Of a DNA stretch of 64,000 nucleotides, positions 12,946-22,800 are shown piece by piece. A program made the position numbers and the translations under genes. Each line of letters opens with the position of its first letter. The first letter of the stretch is position 1. A model generated the notes under the pieces. That model made no database searches, was not told where the DNA came from, and saw nothing but the letters and a program-made list of their open reading frames with translations. Source of the DNA: Pegea sp. RAD2-039 (Eukaryota; Chordata; Thaliacea; Salpida; Salpidae); the NCBI GenBank assembly GCA_034620365.1, contig JAQGEQ010000020.1:682001-746000 (forward strand), in the 5' to 3' direction.

Positions 12946-15900
12946 TTATGATAAACTTGAAAAGCTTGGAGGTGTTATTCCATAATTGTTTCGAATATTT
13001 TCCTGAGCCACAGCAGCAGCTCTTAAGGAATAAAGATGAGCCATTTCTGATTCTGTTCTAGAAAATTCAATCGCTTTGTCAAAATGTTCCAAAGCCTTAG
13101 CTACATTTGATCTGAAATAACAAAGTTTTTGATGAAGAAATAGAAATGAAAATAATGTAACGAACTGTTGTATTGCAATAGTGGCGAGCATTTCATGAGC
13201 AAAGTCACATTCAGGATCTACTTCTAAAGCTCTTGTGATCATTGCAATTGCTGCATCACAATCTTGTTTCCATTGAAGAAGTAAAGTTCTATAAGAAGTT
13301 AAATGCAAAGCTGCTAGCATCCAGTCTATTTAATAAACTAATAATTCAAATAAACAAACCCTCTGTGGACATATAAGCTTGCATTTTCAGGATCAACTTC
13401 TAAAGCTCTTTCAAACAGTTTGTCAGCAGCTTCAAAATTTTGTCGATCACATTCAGCCTAAATATGAAGAAATTTCAGATGAAATTTTATGAAGGTCTAT
13501 CTAACTCACTTGTGCATATAACCCATAAGTATCTGAACAGTCTGGATATTTTTTAATCAATTCTTCAAACTCAGCATTAGCAAATTCAATCTGCACAATA
13601 TTATTGGCAGCAAAAGCTTGTCTGTGAATAATTTAGTTGAATAGAGACTGATTTGTGAAAAGTAATATTTCCACCTGTATTTAGTGTAGCATCTTTGAGC
13701 ATGGGCTAATGCAAAGTCTGGTTTGCATTCAATACACTTGTTGAAATCAGCAATTGCTTCACCAATTTTATTCTTGGTAATAAGCCACTTAAAAAAGATT
13801 ATAAATACTAAAATAATGAAACCTAATACAAGTTGAAGAAGGAACAAAATTTCGTTTCAAATTGAGTTGAATGCTTTACAGAAGAGCTTTGATAAGCAGT
13901 TTATGACAACAATTGTTATGCCAGCATCTGAATATTCTGATTTCAATGTTTAACTTTGAAAAGGTGACAAGAGATAGAAATAATCTTAACCAAATTTCTT
14001 TCAATCAAAATAGATTTAATTCTAATAACTATCAAAAAGTTACCTGTTACCAGAAAGTAGCTAAAAATTAATATTAAAATAAAATACTTGATCTACCTGT
14101 GCACGATTTCGATAAACATCAGGATTTCGTGGATCCACAGCAACAGCAAGATCATAATCAAGATTGACTTTGTCGTTAATCTGAAGTTGCATGTTTAAAC
14201 TTGCTCGTTTGATTAATGCATTCACGCGAATCTAGAGTTAATAACGTCATCAGAGAAAGCGTGGTAAGTAGTAGCAGTAAACCTTTGGTTGGATATCTGT
14301 CATATCAATAACACGGTTCAAATCTTTTAAGCCTTCACTATTTTTACATGAAAGAAGATAGAAAGAAGCACGAAGCAATAATGCTTTAGCAAAACGATTC
14401 TTTGCAGTAATATCTGTAAAATATTTCAAAAAATAACTTTCAAAAACAATTTGGAAATATCTAACAACTGATCACCGTTTGTGTCTTTTTGTTCTCCATT
14501 TACTTCACTTGAAGCATCAGAAACTGAATCTATTTCAGTTGTACATTCATCAATCACTTCTTCTAACTTACCTTCACTCCAAGCTATCTTAGCTCTTATA
14601 TAACCGCTGTTTAAAAGTTAAAATCACAAATTAGCAGGATTCTATGACTTGAATATATAAATTATAAACTGGTAACTATGTATCAACTTTTTACTGTGGG
14701 TAATATTCCCAGTTTTAAAAGAGTAGATCACTCAAAATTTATTTAAAAGTTCTGACAACGAAAGTATATTTCAATAGAAGGTTTTATTTACCTCAAGTGG
14801 GCGACTAGTTTTTCATCTTCTGTTAAGCTATCAGTGATACAATCGTTGACAAAACCATTAAAATATTGCTTGATGAAAACAGGAGATGGAAGTTTGTGTT
14901 TTCGATTCTGAAAAAAAGAAAACTGATTTATATTTTGATTCTGAAAATAAAAAAATAAACCATAACCAAGCACTTTAAGCTTTGCCCACAAATAAATAAC
15001 TAGACCTCTAATTCAACGAGAAACTTACTTTCCAAGTATAAGTAGCTTTTTCAAATCCAATTTCTCTTAAGATACCATTAGCAAAGAAATAGTTATCTTT
15101 CTTGGCAAATTTCTCAAGAATACAGACTGCATTGATATCTGAATTAATGTAATGACAAATTTGGTCAGGCATTATACTTGTATTTTCTATATTAGAATCA
15201 AAAGTAAAAATCTTTTTATTTACTTAGAACTTTTAGTAATCTGATCAAAGAAAAAATAAAAGGATAACTTTAAAAGTTTAAACATCACATTACCTATATA
15301 TAACTTTAAATATAATATGTTCATACCTAAGTGAGATTATACAAATTATAAATAAGTCTAACAGATGTTATTTATTTATTACAATAAATGCGAAGGATGG
15401 TACCTGAAGAGAGCACCTTTCGCTAACACACATTCTCACGAATAACATCTACTTAGTCAAAAATATAGAAAGCAAAAGATGTAACACATGGCATTTAGAT
15501 TGCCCTCAAAGCATATTAATGCTATTATATTAATTATAATATTTTTATAAACGTTTTCATAAGATTTTACACAAGTAACTTATTTAATATCTATAGAATT
15601 ACACAATAATAAATTACATTAACTAACTCTCTAAGCAAAGTTCCAAGTTGTTAACTTTTTGATAAGCTTTTGATCTTCTTAAAAAAGCTTTAACATAACA
15701 GTTGTTTTGTTCAATAGCTTTTGTACATTCAAAAATAACTGCTTCCCAGTTTTCCTAACAATATTTTCTGTTAAAATCAATAATTTCTACTTTTGTTCAT
15801 TGAAATACATATAAAAATAAATATGATGAGAGTTAATACCGACCTGTTTCTCATAAGCAGATGCTTTATTTTGATGATAAGTAGCTTTATCTAATTTAGC

Positions 15901-16351
15901 CTCTTCTGGGCAAATTTCAATTGCTAAGCTGTACTTATCAATCGCATCACTATATTTTCCTTCCTTGAACAACTTATCTCCTATATTTTTCAACTCTTCA
16001 GACTTTTTAAGATTTTCCTATAAAATCAAAAGCAATTTAATTCTCATTCTAATTACATCAAAGTATAAAAAAGGAAAATAATTTTGGGTCATTTATGAAA
16101 ATATTAGATAAAAACTTGATTCTAGCAAACAAAATAAAACTAACTGTTACATATTCTTCAAGAGTTTGTACTGCTTCAACTTCATTTTCTGCTTTCATTT
16201 GAGTTTCTTCATTTTTTATAACTTTATTTTGAGATTTATTATTTCTGACAATATACAAATAAGCACCAGCAGATATGATGCCAACAGGAAGACACACTGC
16301 TAAAGCAACTTTCCAACCTGGCCAAGATTGGTCAACTCTAGCACAGGACAT
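12946..16351 (-). CDS. Tom70: TOM70 copy B, mitochondrial import receptor paralogue (13 exons, 580 aa)
   Basis: The role and architecture are the same as in copy A. Exons in transcript order: 16351-16145, 16017-15844, 15754-15628, 15138-15029, 14907-14792, 14606-14476, 14413-14283, 14231-14097, 13787-13675, 13621-13510, 13457-13360, 13288-13166, 13111-12946. They sum to 1743 nt, in frame. Exons 2-13 have exactly the same lengths as in copy A, and only exon 1 is 27 nt shorter. The membrane anchor is at residues 14-35. In TPR1 the usual Asn of the carboxylate clamp is Asp (KNIGDKLFK, D83). Exons 3 and 4 differ strongly from copy A (for example NNCYVKAFLRRSKAYQKVNN), and so do the end of exon 8 and the start of exon 9. 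All other exons are nearly identical. No stop or frameshift is seen, so the gene looks functional. Exon 9 uses a TTTTTTAAG acceptor. Confidence 0.93.
15369..15515 (-). mobile_element. 5'-truncated 3' end of a CR1/Jockey-like LINE
   Basis: This segment sits in intron 3 of TOM70 copy B. It aligns by eye with 18701-18845: both share ATAAATGC, the block GCTAACACACATTCT, and AAATATAGAAAG followed by TGTAACACATGGCATT. On the - strand the element ends in a TTTATTGTAATAAATAAATAA-type AT tail, as expected for a LINE 3' end. Only the untranslated tail is present, the usual result of 5' truncation. It is absent from the corresponding intron of copy A, so it either inserted after the duplication or lies in a diverged patch. 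Confidence 0.65.
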
Positions 16352-17154
16352 TTTCCTGAAAGTCTAAAAAAATTATGAAGTTGGTAAGTATAGTTCAAAT
16401 AAATATTTTTATACAGTATCTACAAAGCTAGAATCAAAATTCTTACAAAACCATTTTGCTTTTTAAATTGTTGTTAACAAAACAATTTTTTCAATATATC
16501 TTTTCAGAATTGCAAAACAATTTCTTAGCATCTTATATTTTAACAAAATTTTATGTATTAGCAGCTTTTTGAAGATTATAAATGCTTTACTGAAATAATT
16601 CATTCCAATTCTCAAATTAAAAAGATTGTTTACAATAATAAGTAATATAATTTTTTATTCTTGTCAAGACTTATTATAGTTTAGATCTTCATCAAAAATG
16701 TTTATCAAAAAATTCATATAATTCTGAATAATTAACAAAAACTTAATGTTCGATATATGAGTTTTTTCGAATATCTTTTTTGTTAACAGAATTTAAATGT
16801 AAAACAATCTAAACTTAGATTCTAGCCCCTATTTTTTTAAATTTGTAAAAGGTTTCAGTCAACGCTTTATGCGAAAAATAATATCTTCGGGCGATTTAAA
16901 ACAAAATTCGTGCAAAATTCAATCAACTTTTGGATATAAGCCAAAAAGTTGTAATAGAAAGATGATGTTTAAATTCTATTCAGTATCAAAAATATCATAT
17001 CTCTGAATGAATCCTTGTCTATATCTAAATGACCGATTTTCAAAGAATGAACTCTTATTTCAAAGCTAGAGTTTCAAACTTATTGTATATATGGCTAACT
17101 TGTTGGCATATTTATAAGGTTATGAAATATTGTAGAAAGAGTCTGATATATATT
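16352..17154. other. 5' flank of TOM70 copy B
   Basis: AT-rich sequence upstream of the copy B start codon, not homologous to the corresponding flank of copy A. It presumably contains the promoter. No element could be singled out. Confidence 0.4.
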
Positions 17155-18340
17155 TTAAAATGATATATTTGTAATTTCAAAAATCCAACTTGACGGTAGT
17201 GAAGATTGCTTTCTGATAATATTTAACTTATAATAACCAAAAATCTCTATTCTTGATATTTTAGTTGGTTTTGTTGTCATGTTAGTGTGTATTAGAATTA
17301 TTATCAGTCGTTCCTCTTCTGCTCTCAACATCTTACTTTTTGAATAATCTTCAGCTGCTGCTCTTTGCTTCATAGGGTTAGTATATGATTGAACTGTGCA
17401 TGGGATCTTCATTGGAAAAATATTTCGGTGATGTGTTTCGAAAACATTTTAATGAGTATTATAAAGTTCTCAAATGAAAAAGAAAACTTAAAAGCAAAAC
17501 GACTTCTAGTTCTTCACCCGAAAGAATTTACTCAGATTCTCAGTTAAATGTGATATCAAGTTTACAAAATTAGATATGTTAATTACTAGATTTCCAAGAT
17601 CTTTTATATTTAAAGATGCTTCAAGTGGAAAATTTAGTTTTTTGTTGATTTTACGCCTGAATAAACACCGCAGCTGTTGTCTAAACTCAATACAATGCTA
17701 GTTTTGATCTGATATCTTAGCATAAACCAGTTTAAGAAATTTATTTGTTACTGTTCATTGTTGACTTTCACATACCTTATTCTAGTTATTGCCTATTAAA
17801 AAAGATTCAAATACATTGTACTTACCTAAAAAAGAACTTTAAAATTTCAATGAGTTGAAACATTTCTTTAGTAAAAGAACCATTAAACAACAGCAACAGC
17901 AAAAATTCCGAATCTGTAATCTTTATTTTTCCGGCGAAATTTCAAAGTTAGCTGTGCCTTTTATATGAGAATATTTAATTAACCTTCTGCTTGAGGTTTC
18001 CGCCAGTAGAACAACATCGTTTGCAAATAGAGTTACTTAGAGATCCTGCATATTTATTCCCAATTCTTCAAACCTTTACATCAGATTAAAGATCAATGGG
18101 GAGAAAAAGTCTCCTTAGAAGCGTTGTCTGATATTGATCACTGTACGTTTATAGTCTGCTTTTTACCTCATATATGAGAGATTTACTCGTGCATATGCTT
18201 TTTTTGGGGCACGATGGAAAATTTTATGAAACGTTGAATTGCATGGTCATTATGTAAAATGTTGCTTGTATGAAAAACAAAGATTTATAGTTTTGTATTT
18301 TAAGGTGATCATAAAGTAATTAAAAATATAAAAATATGTA
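17155..18340 (-). mobile_element. Decayed RTE-like LINE reverse transcriptase
   Basis: On the - strand, broken frames at about 17960-18230 read GDFFSPLIFNLM, then RFEELGINMQDL, then VTLFANDVVLLAETSS. This is the order of RTE-type reverse transcriptases: G-D-x-x-S-P-x-x-F, the short linker, then the catalytic F-A-D-D-I-V-L-L-A motif, here with the first Asp changed to Asn. Several in-frame stops interrupt it. Downstream, at about 17290-17350, the frame containing SKSKMLRA may be the remains of the following N-x-x-K-T-K-x-M region. The limits are approximate, and the element cannot encode an active enzyme. Confidence 0.55.
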
Positions 18341-18723
18341 TGTCTAAATGAAGATTATGAGTAACATACAATTTTTTTGTCTAATAGTTTGCTAGTAAAT
18401 TTATTCATTGGATTATTAAAATTCAATTGGATTAAAACTCATTAAAAGAAAAATTATCTCTTGCCTTAAGCTAAATGAATGCAAACTTTTAACTTTTGAA
18501 CTTTCAGAAACAAGTCCCAGTAAGTTTTTTTTCAAAAGTATTTTTAAATTGTAGATTTAGAACACTGTGAGAGACATCCTTTATCAAAAAGTAAAGGCAT
18601 CCTCTTTATCTGACAAAACCTTACCATCAACGGTACTCAGCAAAACAATATTATTCTACAATTATCTTTTTGATGATTTATTACATTTAAATTTTGTTAC
18701 TTATTTATTTTAATAAATGCAAA

Positions 18724-18749
18724 GGAGGGTGCCTGAATAGAGCACCTCC
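18724..18749 (-). other. Hairpin in the LINE 3' UTR
   Basis: GGAGGGTGC (18724-18732) and GCACCTCC (18742-18749) form a GC-rich stem with one bulge, just inside the element's AT-rich 3' tail. The truncated copy at 15369-15515 has a weaker version of the same pairing. In other LINEs such a 3' stem-loop is what the element's own reverse transcriptase recognises; that role is inferred here. Confidence 0.5.
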
Positions 18750-19096
18750 CGCTAACACACATTCTTAAAAATAATTTATATTCAGTTAGAAATATAGAAA
18801 GAAAAATATGTAACACATGGCATTCGGTAGTTCTTAAAACATATAACATGAAAAATTACATAGAATGTTAATAATATAAAAAAAAGGAAAAAAATCACAG
18901 TTTAGAAATGACAATTTTGGCAAAATTATAACGGTTCAACTTCTGCTTGAACAACGCGAGTGATTCTGACATGACAATGTCTGATGGCAGCTGGTTCCAA
19001 GTACTAATTATGCGGTATGAGAAAAAATTCGCTCTGATTAACGTACCAGGTGATATGGGCTTATTAAGGTGTTATGTGTGCCGGCTGAGTTGATTT

Positions 19097-19495
19097 AACT
19101 TGAGGGAAGAACTAATGGAAAAGAAAGTATCGAATTGAAGGTCAACTAAATTGTGGATAACTTAAAAAATAAGAATTAAGTCGTATTTAATCCGTCGAAT
19201 TTCCAAAGTATCTAAATTTAAGAAGCTAAGACGATGTTTATAATTATCATATTTGGTATTAAGTTTCCTGCATATCAATCTCGTAAATGTTGCTGTAACT
19301 TGAGGGAAGGACTAATGGAAAAGAAAGTATCGAATTGAAGGTCAACTAAATTGTGGATAATTTAAAAAATAAGAATTAAGTCGTATTTAATCCGTCGAAT
19401 TTCCAAAGTATCTAAATTTAAGAGGCTGGAACGGTGTTAATAACTATCGTATTTAATATAAAGCTTCCTGCATACCAATCTCGTAAATGTTGCCT
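19097..19495. repeat. 200-bp tandem duplication inside the LINE remnant
   Basis: Two adjacent copies (19097-19296 and 19297-about 19495), each beginning AACTTGAGGGAAG, are offset by exactly 200 bp and differ at a modest number of positions. The second copy duplicates part of the reverse transcriptase C-terminal coding sequence, so the duplication happened after insertion or in a defective source copy. Confidence 0.85.
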
Positions 19496-19830
19496 GAACA
19501 GACTCGATTTTTTTGATATCACCAACTTGGTATGGCATCCATGAACTGACATTGTATTCAAGAATTTAGACGTACGTACAATTTGAAAAGATTGATAAAA
19601 AAGCATGGGTCCTTAGAATTAAAGGTCTTTATAATAAAGTAGACAAGGTTGGTTGATTTTGCAAAGATTTTGAAAACATAATTGTGCCATTTATAGTCAG
19701 ATGATAGGGTAATGCCAAGGTGTAGGACCGTAGATATACGTTGAATAATAATCCATTGATGGTTTAAGGAATTTGCAGCTGGTTTACACAGGAAAACTTT
19801 ATTTATTAAGAATTATTTTGTATCAATCTT

Positions 19831-22800
19831 AATAATGATTAATGTATCCAACCTTTCAGTCAGAAACCTATTTCAACTACGATAGAAAATAACTTAATTC
19901 ATTAATTTACAAGAAGAATTACTTTGTAAATTCTTAGACTGTTACCTACTTGTAAGTCTTAACAGATAATTATATGTTAAATTACAAACCTTTTAGATTA
20001 AGAGGATACTGTAACAATAAGAATCAAGTTAATTAAAGAATAACCCAACGATTATAGATAATTTATTGAAAATAAATAAAAGTTGAAAAGTTTAATCTTT
20101 AAGGTAAACAGTAAAACAAAGTTTACATTTTTTTTGATAATTTTACAATTTCTTCAAATATTTTACTTAAAATGCCTTTCAAAACCTTTCAAAAGCAGAC
20201 AGAAATTTTTTAAAGGTTTAAACGCAATTCGAAACGATCCAATGTTTCTCCATCAATTAAATACCAGCTTATGATCCATTATAATCATAAAAATATTTTG
20301 AATAGAAGGAGGTTTTACACGTACCTTACGTATAAAATTTCATTGAATTTTTAATACTTAAACAATGTTAATTGAAAATAAGACTTACTAATCTTTCAAC
20401 AATATCATTCGAGCTTAATATAGTCAATTTTACTAAAGCTGGGAATTTTACTTAAATTTTCAGCTCTACAAGAAGGTATTCTCGCTTTATATCATTCACC
20501 AAGAGCGGATCTATTAGAAAAATACCTTTTGAAAATGACTGAAGCCTACAATTTTAAGAGTTTAACAATTATATATTTATAATTTAAAGAAGATTTATGA
20601 AACGATGTGCTTCTAGTTGGAATTTTTATCTTAATTAAAAATTTATTACATGATACTTTGTGAACGTTAAGAAATCTCAAAATAAATATTATTTAAGGCT
20701 TAAAACAAGGCTAGTTTTACAGAAAAGATATCATTTTATACTCAATTTAAATAAAAGTATAGCATTTGGGCTTGAAGACTTATTTAGAATGATCTTGTTT
20801 CAGAAAAGTTATTTAAAACTAAGTTCAAAAGACACTTTAAACGAATACATCTACATAATCTCAAATCAACTGCTGAAAGTGTTTTTCAATGAAATTTTAT
20901 AACAAAATAACAATTAAGAAATGAATTTGAATCAAATAGAACAACAAGTGATTTTTCATGAAGTTTTTAGCAGAAAGTAAAAAAAAACTCTTATTTAAAG
21001 TATCTAACTGTTTGCTGAAGAAATGCTTACTTATTATTAGGCTACTGTAACACTAAATTGCTTGTCTTAAACTTTTAAGGATTCATTTTTATCGCTATTT
21101 TATATTAATTCCGGTCATAATAAAAACATCCATAAATGTCTTTCTAAAAATGTTACATAACTAATTTCTGAGTATATTTTAAAGGTTTTAAGAAACATCT
21201 AAATTTGTTATGATTAACTTTTTCTTAGTTGCACAGTAAATCATTTTATAGTTGTTTAAAATCAAACAAGGAATTAAAAACCAGTTTTTGAATAAAGAAG
21301 AATATATTTGATAAACTCAGTAAGTAGCTAGACCAAAAGAGTCTTTGTAACGTCATTCCATCAAGATATTTGCAAGTAATATTCACACAATTTTCACCAG
21401 AAACATCTGCTAAGGTGATTAATTGCACCACAAAAATTTTTAATGTAAAAAAACTTGTTTGAGATGAAATTTGGTGAAAATTGTTGCAAAAAATTACTAA
21501 AACTCGCAGAGGCATGAAGGCTTGTACCAGTAAAAAGATTTTGACATTATATGAATTGTGAAGCTAAAAAGTTTAAACATTTACGTTAGCTAGAATTATC
21601 TATCTTGCCTTTCAAATCATTTTTATAGAATCTTTCATGAATAATTTACTGTAATTGTACGTGGAACATTTTATTCAGCTTTCACGTAAATCTTACGTTT
21701 GTTTCTTTATTTACTTATAACAAACTGTTCACAGGTGCAACTTTACTTTATTAAGTCTACACTTCTTAACGTTCAAATATTGAACGACTGTTCTTGTATC
21801 GCTTTAGTCACAGGTAATTTCATGTCTGTTCTTCCAAAGTTTATTAACGTCTATCAGAACTTTTTTATGTCATCAACCTAACCATAACCTTCGTTCTACA
21901 CAAAAAGCTCTCTGCTCAAAACTTCCGGTCAAATTACTCTAGTACCAACTTTTATCAATAAATACAGTTTTTAGGCTGTTCAACTACCTCTGTATTTAGA
22001 TCTTTAATCGAATCTGCTAAAAGCTTATTTGGATAGCTTTCTTCTTATCTAGAAGTTATAGAGGAACATCTTTGGGTTCTAAATATTTTGTGAGTTTTAG
22101 TTGATATAACAACATTTTAATTGTATAAATAATATTTTGAAATAAATTCGATCAATATATTTATCAAGTTTATAAATGAAATAATAAAACATTTTTAAGA
22201 ATTTCAATTATTAAGAGCTTGAAATATTTAGTTTTGATTGGTTAAACGTATTTTCGTTGTGATTGGCTACTTTAATTTCAAATGGAAACTTCTTGAAGTG
22301 TTTAATTATAAACATTTCAGGGTTTAATTGATTAGATTGACTGGTTCAACAGCTTCAATGAATTTTCTTTGAAATGTTCCTTAAAACTCAGTAGTTTAAA
22401 AAGGTTTGTATTTAAAATAGTGAAAGTAGAAACTGTAAAAGCCTCAGTAAATGAGCTGAGAAAAATCCCATATTTATGAAATATAAAAACTTATCTTTAG
22501 ATAGTGTAATTCAGTTTTATAACCAAACTAAAGTGACATTGCAGTCTGAACTGAAACACTTAGACATTTTGTAACATTTTTTTTCTATTTTCATCAACTT
22601 TAAATCATCAAGCAGTCTTTATAAACCTTAGAAACCCAAAACGTTTATAATCGTATCATCGTTTTTGACAGCATATAGCCAATTGATAACTTACAATAAT
22701 CTTATAAATAAGATAATTTATTAAGAGTATGAAATGGCGGAAGGCATCTCTGATAAGTTATCTTTGCTTAGATAACACGGATGCTTTTCAGTATGAAATA

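Larger units (their letters stand above)
12781..16351 (-). repeat. TOM70 tandem duplication unit, copy B
   Basis: This unit is homologous to 6853-10782. Its 3' boundary is sharp: the shared sequence begins aacatgcattcaaagatatt at 12781, and the flank below it is unrelated to that of copy A. Confidence 0.9.
18701..19830 (-). mobile_element. CR1/Jockey-like LINE, decayed 3' half of the ORF plus 3' UTR
   Basis: On the - strand the broken frame reads HLGITLSSDYKW (about 19720), then HRLSFLNLDTLEIRRIKYDL (about 19190-19245), FFSYRIISTWNQLPSDIVMS (about 18970-19035) and LALFKQKLNRY, ending in TGA near 18900. This succession (HLG-x-x, LxxLSLExRRxxxDL, FxxRxxxxWNxLP, FKxxLD) is the thumb and C-terminal end of non-LTR retrotransposon reverse transcriptases. 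Stops and frameshifts make it a pseudogene. A roughly 200-nt 3' UTR follows, with a hairpin at 18724-18749 and an AT-rich tail at about 18701-18716. The 5' part is missing. Confidence 0.75.

Noticed and set aside
17155-17412. 85-codon - strand frame as a gene
   Set aside because: It fits better as a decayed tail of the neighbouring RTE-like element, and its C-terminal part reads as noncoding.
19418-19606. 62-codon - strand frame as a gene
   Set aside because: It is an open patch of the decayed LINE reverse transcriptase in a shifted frame.
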